A stretch of 64,000 nt of DNA, from the NCBI GenBank assembly GCA_910591455.2, contig OU342804.1, forward strand, positions 13,858,133 to 13,922,132. The letters are read 5' to 3'. Origin of the DNA: Pholis gunnellus (taxonomy: Eukaryota; Chordata; Actinopteri; Perciformes; Pholidae). Of this stretch, positions 37,699-51,800 are shown piece after piece. Numbering within the stretch: the first letter of the stretch is position 1; every line of letters begins with the position of its first letter. A program made the translations under genes and the position numbers. A model generated the notes under the pieces. The model was not told the DNA's origin. It was given only the letters and a program-made list of their open reading frames with translations, and searched no databases.

Positions 37699-37720
37699 AC
37701 TTTAGAATGCATTCTAAAGT
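37699..37720. repeat. Perfect 22-bp palindrome
   Basis: ACTTTAGAATG followed directly by CATTCTAAAGT is perfectly self-complementary over 22 bases with no loop. It is centred on an ATGCAT. It could be a dimeric protein-binding site or chance. It lies in the insyn1 intron. Confidence 0.85.
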
Positions 37721-39423
37721 TAAGATAAGTTTAATCTTGAATGTTTTGCAGGTTGCTTAATGATCAGCTCTTTATATATTGCAGACAGCTTACCGATCCG
37801 CAGTTACTTCTATCTGTGAGGGGTCATGACACCTTCACAAACGGTCTTGAGTGATGGCGCACTCTCCTCCTTCCCCACCACCGTGCTGGAGTAAGCCACA
37901 ACTATTGGCATGACTCGCTCTCCAACTTCTTTATCCTCCGAACAATTTGTCATTGCTTCCAGGGATCTGCCATTTCTATCTGTGACAATCTGTAGGGCGG
38001 TCGCCTCAGAGAGTGACAAAACCTGTCACAGTGCGTCACTTTCACTTTCTCCCCAGCAAGCGGCGGGACATCTTTGAGTCGGCAGCACCTTTATCAGATA
38101 TGGCAGTTCCTAAAGCTTTGCCTATAACGCCATGCAAGTTGGAGTAGAGGAGCCGGTGACTTTACAGAGACCTATTTGCAAACAAAATCACTGGGAGACA
38201 TTCCCCACAAGGCACCATCTGGCTGCTACACATACCTGCTTCCATCACTCCCTCACCATCACCAGCCTTTTCTATTTATAGACCGCGCTCATGTCCTCCC
38301 ACCCACACATTGCATCTTGTAAAACAGGCAACCAAATTATAGCAAACTGAAGAATCTCCTCCAGGCAATCAATCATTAGGGGTGACAGATGTCAACACAT
38401 CTCTCCGTAATGTGTGGATAACATCTTCCTAACAGTCTGCCGTGGCTAACAATAGAAATGAACAGTCGGCCGGCTCCTTGCCAGACCTTGCAGAGATAGT
38501 TAGGCCGCCAATGACCTTCTTTGTCATTATCATAACTATTTGCTTATTTTCAGCTTGGCTATGTTAGAGTTAGTAAGATGAGCTCTGAAATAGAATGAAG
38601 CCCCTAAGTGTGAGGTAAGGACTTGACTGATGGGGGCCGGTGGTGAGGGTACTAGGCGTGATCTAATCCGAGTGGGCTATCAGATTTATCAATAAAGCAG
38701 CTAGTGTCTCATCTCTGAGGGGAGTGGGCTGAATTCAGATCATTGGTATTATGTTATTGAACAAGCATTTCCCAGTGAGGGAATGATATTGAGAGCCTTA
38801 CCACAGAGCGTGCACTTGCAAGCGAGTCGGGCATTTGCTGCATTTTGATAAGGTCCACAGTGACTGTATTTTGAATGCTATAAGAACCCTCAGAGCACTG
38901 AACTACTTTGATTGCAGTGCTAAAATGTCACATGTAATTACAGCTAAGCAAGCAAGGACCGCGAAATACTGCCTCACTAATAGATGTTCTTCTGCATCGA
39001 AACACACATTCTCCCATCTTTATTTGTTCGTTTAACATATCCTCTTTCCATTTATGCTCAATCCAAGGTTTTATCCTCTCACAGCAAGAGTGAACTTTAA
39101 CAAAATTCCAAAATAAAATACAGCCTTTGAATGTGAAATGAGTCATCAAAAATCCAGATGTGCTGGCACGGCTCCCTATTAAGAAGCTGCGACTGCCTCT
39201 CTCTTTCCCTCTCTTTTTTTGGATGGATTTCATCAGCCATCTCATAGTGAGAACAATTAGTCAATGTGCATGGATCAGCTCCTTTAATTACATATTGAAA
39301 TATTAGTCACTCAAAAACATATTGATTACTTGCCTGAAATATGCAGAGAACACATATATGTGCCTCTCAGAGCAATACCCCAGCATATTTTCCTCCCAAC
39401 AATTCTCTTGATTTGTGTTCAAA

Positions 39424-39428
<5 letters not shown>

Positions 39429-39468
<40 letters not shown>
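39429..39468 (+). repeat. (GT)n microsatellite
   Basis: Twenty uninterrupted GT units in the insyn1 intron. Confidence 0.95.
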
Positions 39469-39470
<2 letters not shown>

Positions 39471-41676
39471 TGATAATTATAGGTTGCAGAGTTGGCAGGG
39501 AAACATGGTGGTGTGTGGAGAAGCGCTACCTCACTCACATAAGCCCTTCCGGCAAGAGAAGCATGGTAAACAAATCTCACCAAAGTGAGAGAAAAAGAAT
39601 TCTGTCAGCTAGGTCTAGCTATATTTCAGTGCAGCCTTAATATTTTCTGGTACTTTCTGGACTCATTATCTTTGCCAGGAAGCTCATGAGATTTGTAACG
39701 TGTGAGTGAGTGTGCACCCCTGGGTCTGTCCACAGCTAATCTCACATTTTGCTGCAGCAAACTACGTAATATGTTGGATACTCAGGTATGGCTGCATACG
39801 GCCTGCTGACTCCTCACTCACTAGTCTTAACCAGCCCCTGGCCGGTAGGGGCCGCTAATAACACAGCTGACTGCCCACCCCCCCCAATCTGCTACTCTAC
39901 GCCCACAATGAGGGGATAATAGTTTAATAAGGTGTGTTTGGCTAACAGCTAACAAAACTACCAGTGCACACACTGCTGGAGCTTTCCACAACTCAATCGC
40001 TGCTAAGCGGGAAACCACCTTGGTAAGTTAAAAAAAATGTTGGCAAGATTTTATGATGAGTCTTATGTTACGACATAGAGCTGATTGCCTGCATTCATCG
40101 CTGCTTTTTTTTGTTTGAACAAAGTGCGTTTTGCGACACCTTACAGGCCAGTGGTGTCTGTTCGGGGGGTTAACCACTCTAATACTTTCTAGTTTCTGAT
40201 AGTTCTTGCCTCCACTCTATGGGGTTATGGTTGTCCAAATGAAGGCATACCAAAAGATAACTGTCTCCTACTTCAGTATGCATAATCATTAAAAAGATGT
40301 CACGGTTGACTCAGTTAATATGCATTTAACTAAAGCCAGGTGTCAAATGTCTGCCCAGTGACAGGAAAATGTGTGCAACTCTAGAATGGATGAATCTAGA
40401 TGTAAATGGCAAGTCCGTGGTGGCTGACCGAGAATGTAGTCCATTGTAACACAAATCATCCATCCATCAGATTTCCTCCCGTCTGCTTCATTCTGCTCTG
40501 CTGTCTTGTTAGAAAACGCATAACACAGTGGGGTTCTGTACCTGCATTCTCCAGCAACATTAAAAGAGCCAATTACCACAGACAAATAAGCAATGTACTG
40601 TGAAGGTGAAGGACAGGAGAGGCAATTTTTCTCATCTCTTGCTTTCACGCTTTAAATTGCCAGTCCATAAACAGTGGGCCCATTGTACTGTGCTGTTGAC
40701 ACAAATTGGAAGGAGTGAACAATGGAGATGTATAGTTCCATGTAAAGCATATTCATCTTTTCAATAAAGTTGGCATTGGTAGGGAAGAGAAAGTGTGAAG
40801 TCAGGCACAGCATGTAATTAGCAGGTAGCGTTATAGTATGGTCGCTTTGTCGAGCCATCTGTGGGGAACATTTTTGAGGATCTGTGCGACTGAGCTTCCC
40901 TCGCTTCTTTGTCTTCACCTGCGTTTCTCTGTGACCCTCTCCCCTATATGCTCGGCTTGCCAGCAAATCGCTTCCTCCAAACTTAACGTAGTGTCTGTTT
41001 GCAAGTCTCCATGATGCAATTACTGGTGTTTGCCAAGGCACCTTCTGACGCAAGCCCCACGCTTTTCACACACCGTTCGGTTCCTGGAAACATTTGAAAA
41101 GGGGCCGCATTAATAATCCATGCACTCTGTGTCCGTGCGTGGATGTGGCGGCAACGTACAAGCGAAAAGTCCTTAGTTAGCCTGCTGTTTTGACACCTTT
41201 CAGGGTTTCTCCCTTTCTCTTTGGCAACTGAGCTTTGATTGATGACAACAAAAGGGGTGGTGAAATCTAAGAGCTGGATGGAGAGATAACTGACTGGCTG
41301 AGAATGACTCAGTCTGTTGCGGAGAGTCAGTCTGCTGCAGCCTGGAGGAAGAGAGCGAGACAGGAGGGCAAGAGCGCAAGGGAGCAGGGAAGGGAGAAGG
41401 TATCACGGGGTAAATGGGGCCTTGCAGTTTGGTTGTGCACAAAGCTTCATCATCCTTGGCTCATGTTTGGGAAGCATACATGACTGGGCTAATGTTGCTT
41501 TATTTGTGAAAAGAAACATCAACAGTCAGAGTGATGTGACCAAACACAGAGTGGGGCCTCGCCAACAGCGTTCTATCTAATCAATCTACTGTGGGAGGAC
41601 ATAGAACACACTCGTGACGTGCATTCACGCTAGAATACACACCCACAATAGGCACCCACAAAACTACAGTATATAT

Positions 41677-41698
41677 ACACACACACACACACACACAC
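41677..41698 (+). repeat. (AC)n microsatellite
   Basis: A short (AC)n tract preceded by TATATAT, within a wider CA-rich stretch up to about 41840. Confidence 0.9.
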
Positions 41699-44600
41699 TC
41701 CTGTACACATAACCAATCTCATCTTCTGGCAGATACCCATGCACCCACGCAAACATGCATCCATCACTGGCTCTTTTTTCCCTCTCAAATAAAAACACAC
41801 TGTCATACACACGCAACAGATACATATACAGCACACGCCAAATCAGGTTGAATGCGAGGCTGGCTCATACTATTTTGATCCTGATGGGAAACCGTGATTA
41901 TTCTGATGGCAGCTTGTAGGTCTAACCTCAGGGTTTGAGAGTTTTATTTATAGGCTACCAATAACACTTAAAAATGTCTACCGCAGCTCTGACTGCACCT
42001 CTGCCATCATCAGACATGTTCCCTCTCGCGTGACCTTGGCTTTTAATGCGGTGAATGCACACGGATGCAGATAACATGCAACGTGATCAGGTCAGTCACT
42101 ACCTCCCCGCCCACTTTGTAGCCATCATTTGTGCTTCATGTTTATTTTATTTTTTTTGTCACAAGGTGATGGCTGCCAATGATTGTCAGAGAGGCGGCGG
42201 ATGTAGTGTGGACACTGGCGTCGGGGGCTTTGGCGTGCGCTCCCTCTTTAAATAGCCCCAGATCTAATCTGCAGACAGCAGCAGAGTTCTGACAGATCCT
42301 GCCTCGGTGCCTCCTCCCACTAGGTGACACATTCTTTATTTATTTTTTCTCTCCTCCGCTCTGGTATTCACTCCGTGGAGCACTGGCCCCTCAAGCTATT
42401 GTCAGTTCCGTTCTCCTTCCATGTCTGAAAAACCAAATGGATTTACAGGGTTTACTGTCAACCCCTCCCTTTTTCAGGGCTTGTGAATGTGACACAGTCT
42501 TCTATTTCCACTCTTTCATTTCTGCACTATCCAATCCTTTATGAGGACTTGGTCATTCTTCTTAATCTGGGGCGCTGCTGTTGTGGCACTGGCTCTACTT
42601 TGTCTAAGCATGACTTTCACATGACGTCATAATATCTCTTGAACTTTGTTCTTAGCTCTATATAGTGCAAGCATATGAGATAGTCACAGCAGTCATGACA
42701 ATTTCAAGACGAACAGCAAATCCAAAGAGTTTGAACCTTTAACCCTCATTGCGTGGTTGGAAGACTGTAAAGAAGCTATACAAATGTTAGCCCATCTACC
42801 ATTGCTTTTCCAGTAAGCCTGAGATGCAGAACTGCTCTCTTAAGAAAAACTACAGAATGAGGCATTTACCTCAGGCAAATACCCCTAAACAATATATGTT
42901 TACATTCAAATGACAAAGGTTGTAGAGATTGGAGGTATTATTGAGCGACAAAGTCCTTGGAGGGAGGAGGTCGGGGTGGATGAATGGCTCAAAAAAATAT
43001 TGAACTTTAAATATGGGAGAGCGCTGTTTGTTTCCCATTTCCTACGGCCCATTAACATGGGTTTCTTTCTGTAACCTTAACAGAGTAATCATTTAAACCT
43101 GAACCATGATGTTGTGAGAAATTGTAATAAATGCAGTCGTTATAAGGAGATGTTTTTAAAAGCAATATAAAATATATAAAAAAATATAAAAAAAAACATA
43201 TTAGAGAAGGAATTATCACCTACTAAACTAACAATTGAATATTCTATATTCAAATATATAATTAAAACTAATGCCAAGATTGTTTTTATCAAAGCAAGTA
43301 GCCTATTCAAATAAAGATGAAGGAGGCGATAATAACAAAGTAAAAGGATAACATTTTGAATTTTTGACAGTTTACACTGACTTCGGGATGGCCGGAATTT
43401 ATTTTTTTCAGGACAGTTCTAGAATGGTGGTTAAAAAAAAGTCTGTCTGGCAACTTGCTGTCAATTAGAGTTCTTAGAAAGAAACTTGTAAATGGCACAA
43501 ATCGGAATTTCGCAGGTCAGACTTTTAAAAAATTGTATTCGGCCAAGAAAATTGCAACAGGTGCATCTCTACTTGGACTGTTGACACCAATCAAGAGCCT
43601 CTGCTATCTAACATGGTTGCTTGATATCACCAGCGCAAACCAATACATTTTTGTAATTTGAGGTGGTAAAATGGACAGTTACAATTGGAGACTTTCTTAT
43701 TTATTTATTTTTTAAATGAAAAAGAGGAAAGCAATGACTATTGTTATGACTAGATTATGCCTTATACACCTTTTCCTATCTAATACATTTGAGAACTTAA
43801 TGAATCTGCAGCTCCTCAAATGTAGGTCTACTCTCAGCTAACAATAGAAAATTATACTAATACAGAACAGCGCTAATTTGAAGATCATGAATGCTTATGA
43901 AACCTTCTCATCCCTACGATTAAGGTTGTAAAGCTATTACCGTGCCAAAGCAATGAGTTATTTGACTCACATATTCAGACTTATGAACTGTGTTAAGACA
44001 TCATCAGCTTCAGTAATAGTGCTCCAGAGATGAATTGAATCACCATTGGCTCCATCACACTGAACCCAAGTCTTTTAATCCAGACATAAATTCAATCTAT
44101 ATGAAAATAAATGAATGCAACTAAAAGTAATCTGTAATTCATGGTATCCAAACAGTATTTGGTCAAGCATTGAGCACCATACCTGGATGTTGAATTCATT
44201 ATTGCAGTCCCTTAGGATGCAGTTCTTTTATTCTGTAGATGCTGGCTCCAAAACGAGATGGCATTGAAGAAGAAAAGAAAACCCCAACTTGCTCAACACA
44301 CCTCAGGAGCACTTCAATTTAGATTTTCTAACCCCGTCAAGAGTGGCGATCTTGATAAACCACACTCTAGGCTTCATTACCTTCCTTGTGAATCCTTTGA
44401 TCACTGATGTTGTGTCGAAATGTTTGTTTTAGTCCTTGGCTGTTATTCAACTTCTCAGCTTGTCGAGTTTTTACTGTCCAACCCTTAAAAGGGGAAGACA
44501 TCCATTATTAATTCATGTCAAGTTTCACCTTGTGAATTAAGTGTTTAGGCATAACCACTGCACCAAAAGACTTCAAGGCGGTGGGATAATCCTATAGCGG

Positions 44601-46187
44601 TAGTCTCTTCATGTTGGCTTGCATAACCATTTCAATGTAAATGCCATGCACACCATCCCTTTCCACTCCACGCTGACAAGCCTGGAAATTAGCTATCGTG
44701 TAATGCTGCACCGCATCTGCGCTCTGCATTCAGCACTCTAGTGGAGGCAGCAGCCGTGTGGACTTTGCTGGGATGAAAAGGATGAAAATGGAATATAGTT
44801 TTACTTTGTGCAATTGTGTGATGACATGGTGAAATCCATTTCGATGAGTCTCTCGACCCTCCTCACTCCACGCACAATTAATTTGATACAAGCTAGAAGC
44901 ATAAATCCTAGATGATTATGCTGTGTTCAGGACAACAGCAATGCATATTTCCATCTTCTCAGGACTCAAGAACAGCAGGAGACAGGGAAATTAGTTTTGC
45001 TGTATCATGTAGATGCCGGTGTATTCTGCAGCATCGACCGGATTCAGCGGTTAATGTATGTGTGTCGAAAGGTTGGGGCGGTCAAGGTTATTAAAGTTAA
45101 AATGTTTGCGGATAGTAGTCAGACTTTGTCTCCTGAGCAGTGATCCTCTGGAGGTGAGACTCATCGGTAATGATCAAAATGTAAACGTGATCGTTGCAAA
45201 GCCCCCTCCTCCGCAACACAGGCAGAATTAAAAGCACAGTCGTTCAGGCTGGAAAGTGGCCAGCTGTTCTGGGTTAATAGATGGGCTTGGCCAGACGTCT
45301 GCGAGGTGACCGCTAGCTGGCAGCCTGCTGGATAAGGTTGCAGATTGTAAGTGGACATGTACTTTGCTTCCCCTTGTGTGCAGTTGTCGCGGGAGATGAT
45401 GAAGCACCATGAATCTCCCTCCTTTTCTGTCTTTAGCACCCTCGTCTCGCCCTTATTCTAACCTCCCTAACCATTCTTTGTCTGTCTTTAAGGCCAAAGC
45501 AAATGTAGTGGTGACACGTGGGTACCGTCTCCCTGGCCCCCTGACTTTAGACCCAAGAGTGGAGTGTCTCTATTGACACAGGGGAGTTCAAGGACTAAGA
45601 GAGCATTATTTTAAAAAAAGACAGACAGACAGGGAGAAAGAGACAACGGGAGCCAGAGACCGTGCCCTGTGATAATCTATACTTACTTTGCACTACCACA
45701 CTGTACACTTACAGACACGTGCCCGCAAACCTGAATTTAAATCAGTGCAGCCACAGGCTTTGACCTGAAATGGCATGCTAAAATATGTACATTGCTCTAA
45801 ATATTCATCCAGTGTGTCCCGGTTACAGCTACTTCTTAATTCAGTGCTGCGCTGCTTAGTGGTTTCATTTGGCATCTGCTCTCATTTCCAGAATCAAAAA
45901 AGGAGCAAGGGAGCAAGATGGTGGTTGGTGTGCTCGGTCAGCCACAAATGTTACTGTAACTTTTCCTGTAATCTTTGCAGCAGAGCTGTGTTATGACTGT
46001 TTGAGCAGAAATGTTGGTCAGAAGCGAGCAGTAAAAACGGACGTGCTCGCTCATAAGTAGCCAGCTTCCATGCATGCACTTAAGGCAGCATGAATTAGCC
46101 ATGCTATAATGTATATTTCAAAAAATCAAGATTGGAACACTCTATATTTGATTGACAAGTCCTTTAATATAAGAGCCATTAGATCAC

Positions 46188-46480
46188 GGAGTGGCTCTGG
46201 CTCAGAGGTTGAGCCGGTGTCTTCCAATTAGAAGATTGACTGTTCCTCCAGTCCAAGCTCACGTGTCCTTGTGCAAGACACTGAACCCCAAATTGCTTCC
46301 ATATGCTGTGCCATCAGTGAATGGGTGTGAATGTGGATTAGTTTAGTCCTGATGGACAGGTGGAACCTTGCATGGTAGCCTCTGTCACCAGTGTGTGAAT
46401 GGTGATGGCATGGAGTGTAAAGAGCTTTGGGTGGTCAGAAGAGTAGAAAGGCGCTACACAAATGCAAGTCCATTTACCAG
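46188..46480 (+). mobile_element. tRNA-derived SINE copy, longer
   Basis: Same family as the copy at 32163. It has box A-like TGGCTCAGAGG (46198-46208) and a degraded box B region. The body contains GTGTCCTTGTGCAAGACACTGAACCCC, GGTGGAACCTTGCATGG and GTGTGTGAATG. The tail contains AAGAGCTTTGGGTGGTCAGAAG...AAAGGCGCTACACAAATGCAAGTCCATTTACCA. This tail is characteristic of a very abundant teleost repeat. Both copies in the window have the same orientation. Confidence 0.75.
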
Positions 46481-49400
46481 GCATCACAACTGAAGTCTAC
46501 TCTGTGTAAAAAGTTTGTCTACTTCAGCAATGTTTGTAAATATTGCAATAAAGCAGCTTATATTCTGAAATATGATCGATTGAGAAATGCACAAAGTGCT
46601 GATTTTCTATCTACAACTCAAACTCGTGAATTATGTATGTGAATATACTGAACCTACTTAATAATTTATATAGTCAAACAAATGACTGATTGGGCCTCAC
46701 AAGTATTCACACTAATGCGAAAATGGGAGGAAATCCGAGTATGTGAGCAGGGCAACACATATTGGGTAGTGTTTGCAGCATCTCTGATAGAACCCATTGA
46801 AATGCATATCAAATACCCATTTAATGGGTCACACATTATTTGGATAGTCCAGTAGTGAAAATTGGCATCCCATTAAGTGACATTAATGTTTCACTAAAAT
46901 GCCTTGGGTGTTTCAAATGCTGCTCATAATTGTGTGAGATGTAGTCAATATATCGCTGGACTACAGTTTAACTTATGGTTACTTCAGTAGTACAGTAGCC
47001 TGAAAGCTTTAATGCAGTAGACATGGAGGGGGAATACAGGAGTGGAGTCTCTTGCGGCTCTCTCTTTGGCCTTGTACTGGCCTGATTAGTATTCTATCTG
47101 GATCGTAGGATAAGTTTAACCAATGAAGACTAAGGAACTGGACTCAGCTAACTAGACCTGACCTGTTTCCTATACCTGCTGGAGAACCAATGCTTGTGTT
47201 TTTGTTTGCCTCTGGCCACAAGTCTGCTGGGGGGTTACTGTACTACTGGGATCCAGCTCAGAGATGGCACATCAATGATACTTGCTCTCTCAAGTTGCAT
47301 GGCATTAAAGAGGCATTTTAATCAGTGGTTTGTGGTATGGATAAACATGGGAACAAACCTGTATCTCAGAAGCCCTTAAATGCAGAGCTGATATTAAGAT
47401 GCCTCCATCTGTAACTATACAATTACCAGTTGGCCACTACCGAAGACTGTATGGGGATAGATACAAGAAATGTTATGTGAAGTGGCAGCGGTAGCTTTTA
47501 GTTCCTCGTCTCTCTATTGTCACTCTGAACATGTTGCTAAGTGTCCTCCGATGTCGAAGGCTGATGCTCCTGCAATCACTGCAGTCCATCCAATTCATTA
47601 GCCTCCAGATACCCAGCACTGATCTCAAAAACTCACCGTTCCGCTCCGAGTAATGAAAGTGGCAATAAATGGATAGCTTTGTAGGGAGCGGGAGAGAGTG
47701 AAAAAAGAAAGGGCATGCATCTATCAATTAAATGACAGGGGCAGAGTGTGTGCGGTGAATTAAGAGAATCCGATGGCCTATTTTTCCTCTCCCATTGGAA
47801 ATCATCAACACTAAATACAGCAATAGCGGATAAAGGAAGGAAATCCAATAAAGTATAAAATGGATTGAAAATACAGCCACTGGCTGTCGCAAAAGTTTAC
47901 AGCAGGTCTGTCGTCAGACAAATTCTCCACTCCTTTAAAATGGAGTCTCACTGAGGCTTTCTGTGCTGCACCTTTCATCAAAGAAATGATATTTCTAAAT
48001 TGAACTGCTATGCTAGATTGTGTCTTTCTTTATGGCCCTTTATAGCACCTCCCACAAAGTCCAGCATTTTCTCCAGCAGTTCAGAGGCATGAAACATTTC
48101 TGATGGTTATTTTGACAATGAGGTGCAAAAGGAGGGTAAGAAGTGGGTGTGTGGGCCGAGTGACGATGTTGTTAGCGGTGCCAGCGCTGCTTTTTCCTTC
48201 CTTCCTTAAAGCTTGTTTTCACCTTTTTAATGGCTCGACGGCCCTCAAAGAGATGATATCCAAGGCAACCTCCAATTGTTTGTTGTCTCTTTCTTTCAGT
48301 TATCAGTATCGGGTTTGAATTTATCTGCCGCTTTTTTTATTTGTCAGTCCAAGATAAAGGACAAGCATGTTCATGAATAAAAATGTAAATCCAGTGAATC
48401 CTGTGAATTTCATGGATCAGAAGCATTTGAAGCCAGTCATTCTAGGATGATATGGTGGTACGCAGATCTACATCTACACACCTCATTAGAGTTCAAAACT
48501 GTTGACGTTGCAGTGCTCATACATTATTTGTTTGGATGTAAGGCTTGGTTGCCCAACATCTTACAGTATGTGTGCAGAATCCCAGATACGGCTATGTTTT
48601 GATACGCTAGAAGTTCAAGCAACCCAATTACTATTTTTCCTGGTGTCTAAGGATCAGAAATCAATTATATATCACTCATGAAAAAACAACATACTTATGA
48701 TGTGAAAACAGGATATATTCATCTTTGTTAGCATCTTTTCTATTTTTACGTGCATTATAGCAGGTTTAAAAGTACTACTCAGACTGCAACCATGGCTGTA
48801 AACAGCATGGCAGGTCACATGGCTTTGGCATCATAGGTTTTTTATGCTCCAAAGACCAAGAGATTTAGCTTCAGAATTAAAGCAATACAACTTAAACAAT
48901 CACTACTAATATGACGTATACTGGTTAAACAAGAGTCAAAGCATGTCGGTAATGGGAAACACTAGCTCTACATTATAACCCATTAAGACAACTGTTATTC
49001 AAAAATGAAAATAGTCATAGCTTATGAGTTTGCTGCTCCTCTCTTCCTGAGCTCACACTCATGCATATGTATGGTGCAGAGGCAGGCACGCAGCAGTGGA
49101 CTGAGATCAGCATGAGGCTGTGTTTTGCACTGTGTATATCTAATTGCCGGACCACCAACAGTTATAACCAGATTCAAATCCAACACTAAAGTGTTTCCTG
49201 AGCTGTTTTCCACTTCCCCACCCGAAAGCCAACCTCGCTGGAGCCCCGTGGAGGCAGGGCAAAAGGCGCGTCTACCTGCGGCGGGTAGTGGCCATAGTCA
49301 ACCGTTTTCAATCTGTCAATCAGGCAGGGACCGTTTCAGAGCATCAAGCTCCCGTTATCTCTCCCACAGATTTTGGCTTCAGAACAGCTTCCCAACTGCC

Positions 49401-51800
49401 AATTTTATGTCCACCAAATTAGACTGAGGGAGAGGTAATGGTGTCACCCTCCTCAAGCTGTCCAGACGGGCCGCATCTGGTCAAGCAGAGGCGAGTGCGT
49501 TTGAAACAGTGAATGTTTCCAGAGGAGCACTCATCCAGGAGGGCCACTAAGCCTTCACGTGGACGTGTCAAAGCAGCAGCTTTTTGTCTTTTTGCTGCAG
49601 GCTTCAATTAGTGGAGCTGGAGAGCTTTGTGTGAGGTTTACATTCACAGCCATGTTCTGTGCAAAGGTCACGCTTTCTCTTGCTTGTGTCAAAGTAGAGC
49701 ACTAACAAAAACTTTTGAAACGAGAATCCCTCGCATGTCTCACTATTTGATTTCATTCTTCGAGAGACACACAACTTCCCTGATGAGCATGCTATCTTTC
49801 TGCACTTCAATGACAAAAAAAGTAGCACTTAATGTCAAAAAAGGTTTATCTTTAGTTATTAAGTTTCTATTTAACGCTTTGTTCTGATGTTCTGACACAA
49901 TAAGTAGGAACAGCGCTTGCTGAGAAATGAAGCTCTGAGAGGATGAGATCCCTTTTTTTTGAAGAATCAAAGGGGGACATCGTAATGCAACTTAGCTGTG
50001 GGTACAAAGCACTGTGGGACTTGTAACCAAGCAGAAGGAGAGGGTACATTGATCTGAGCAAAGTGGTGTGATAAGTAGGGAAATTAGGTTTTCATTTACA
50101 TAGAAAATGTGTGGAAATATGGCTTACAGGCTTGCCAAGAGTTTCCTTAATTGATTTAAGGATTTCATTGTCTTACAGCACGTAACTCACCACAAAGAGT
50201 TAACATGCCGCCTACCCAGTTTTCTGTGTTCATGTTTTGTTTTGATCTTTAAAGCGGCAGTCCATTTTTTTGACCACTTGTTTTAGTTGAAAGAGTTTGA
50301 CTTTACTTTCGATGACAACAAACATTCACATGGCAATACATGCCCCAAAAAAGTATGTAAAAATGCTCCTGTGATTTAAAATACAAATTGAATACAAATT
50401 CTTCTTCGCTACACATTTAGCCCTTTATCCTGCAAAAATATTTGTTGGTCTTCCTAACTGATACAACATTGGATTATATTTCTGAATGACAATCTGTTAT
50501 TGATTTTGGATTGATTTAGGATCAAATTAAATTACAATATATACATTTTAAGGATGCAGGAGGCTCTCCAGTTGGTGTATTGTTACTTGAAAGGCATTTG
50601 TAGTTTTTGGATCGTGGCAGTGCGCTTTTTCTCCTTTCTTTCTTCATAATTTAGATCTAAAGATCTACTGAGAGTACAGTTCACTTTTGTGTGCCACCAC
50701 AATTTTAGCTACTCGCAGCCCATTTAATATCGCCTCCATTTAGGTCATAGCAGATGTCATTGACTAAATGTAGACCAAAGCTATTTTTGGTTGTTACAAA
50801 TGACTCTGCAAAGCAACAGTGACGCAAGACAGATGGATCCGATGCTTCTTATGGGCAAAGGACTTGTGAAATCCTGGCATCAGTTAAAAATAAGGGAGTT
50901 GAAAAAAATATATAACCAGACGTTCTCGTCAGCTTCCAGTGCTGATGCAGACATGACAGGTGTTAAATAGCTAGGTCCATGTTTTTTTATTGTCGTGCAT
51001 CTGAGACTGACTTGCAGTCATAGAAATATGGGATGAACTGCTGACCCTCTGGCTCACGCACTCCGTAGAGGAACACATTTCCCTCTGTACACGGCTCCAG
51101 CTCTGAAAAAATACTGTTGTCTGCAGGCATAAGAGATAAGCCTTCTCTCGCTCTCTTTATTCTTTTTTTTCTCTCTCTCTCTCTCTCTTTCCTTGGCTCC
51201 GCCTCGCTCTCCTTCTCTTTCACCCTGCCTCCAACTCTTCCTCCTTTTCCACCTCATCTCTCTGCCTCTAAATATCCCCCCCACACACACACACAGACAC
51301 CTGTACAGACTGAGTCGGACACCGGATGCCCTACTGTTGTGCTGTACCCTTGTCCTATTTGTTTTGTGCTGACAAAAGCCTCCCCACAAACCCAACAATG
51401 GATGACCTGAGTGTCTTCACCCTCACCTGACTCTGAAAGTCCTGACTGCGAGCAAACCACTCTATCAAGCTGTCCTCTTTGCCAACATGAACAGCTGATT
51501 CTTAAAGTTATAATTCCAGCTATGACATTTAGAACCACCGTGGAGGTCATCATTGCAGCTCAACCTCTGTTTTACGTTTCCCTCCCTCTTCTTCCTAACC
51601 CATGTCAATGGCTCTAAAGCCAAACAGAGATAGGCGTCAAACATGAGGTAAATCAGTAAAAATAATTTTGTCTTCAGGCAAGTCACAGATGCACACGAAA
51701 TTGTTCGTAAAATACAAGCTGCAGACTAAACATGACGAGTTATGTGGTAGTGCCAGGACATTTAGCTCTGGCGGGGTGTCATTGCGATCATGATTACCAT

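Larger units (their letters stand above)
32364..46187. other. Middle of the insyn1 intron: no gene seen
   Basis: It contains (GT)n at 39429, (AC)n at 41677, the perfect palindrome at 37699, and AT-rich DNA around 43140-43270. Segment 38380-38760 (ATCATTAGGGGTGACAGATG, GCCGCCAATGACC, TCTAATCCGAGTGGG) is non-repetitive and enhancer-like in texture. Frames of up to 133 codons (40652-41053, minus strand) show no coding signature. Confidence 0.55.

Noticed and set aside
40652..41053. 133-codon minus-strand frame
   Set aside because: No family resemblance and no conserved-looking segment; its length is within chance expectation for 64 kb on six frames.
42048..42058. miR-124-like GCGGTGAATGC
   Set aside because: Only 11 bases match and the seed region is missing. 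No precursor hairpin is seen.
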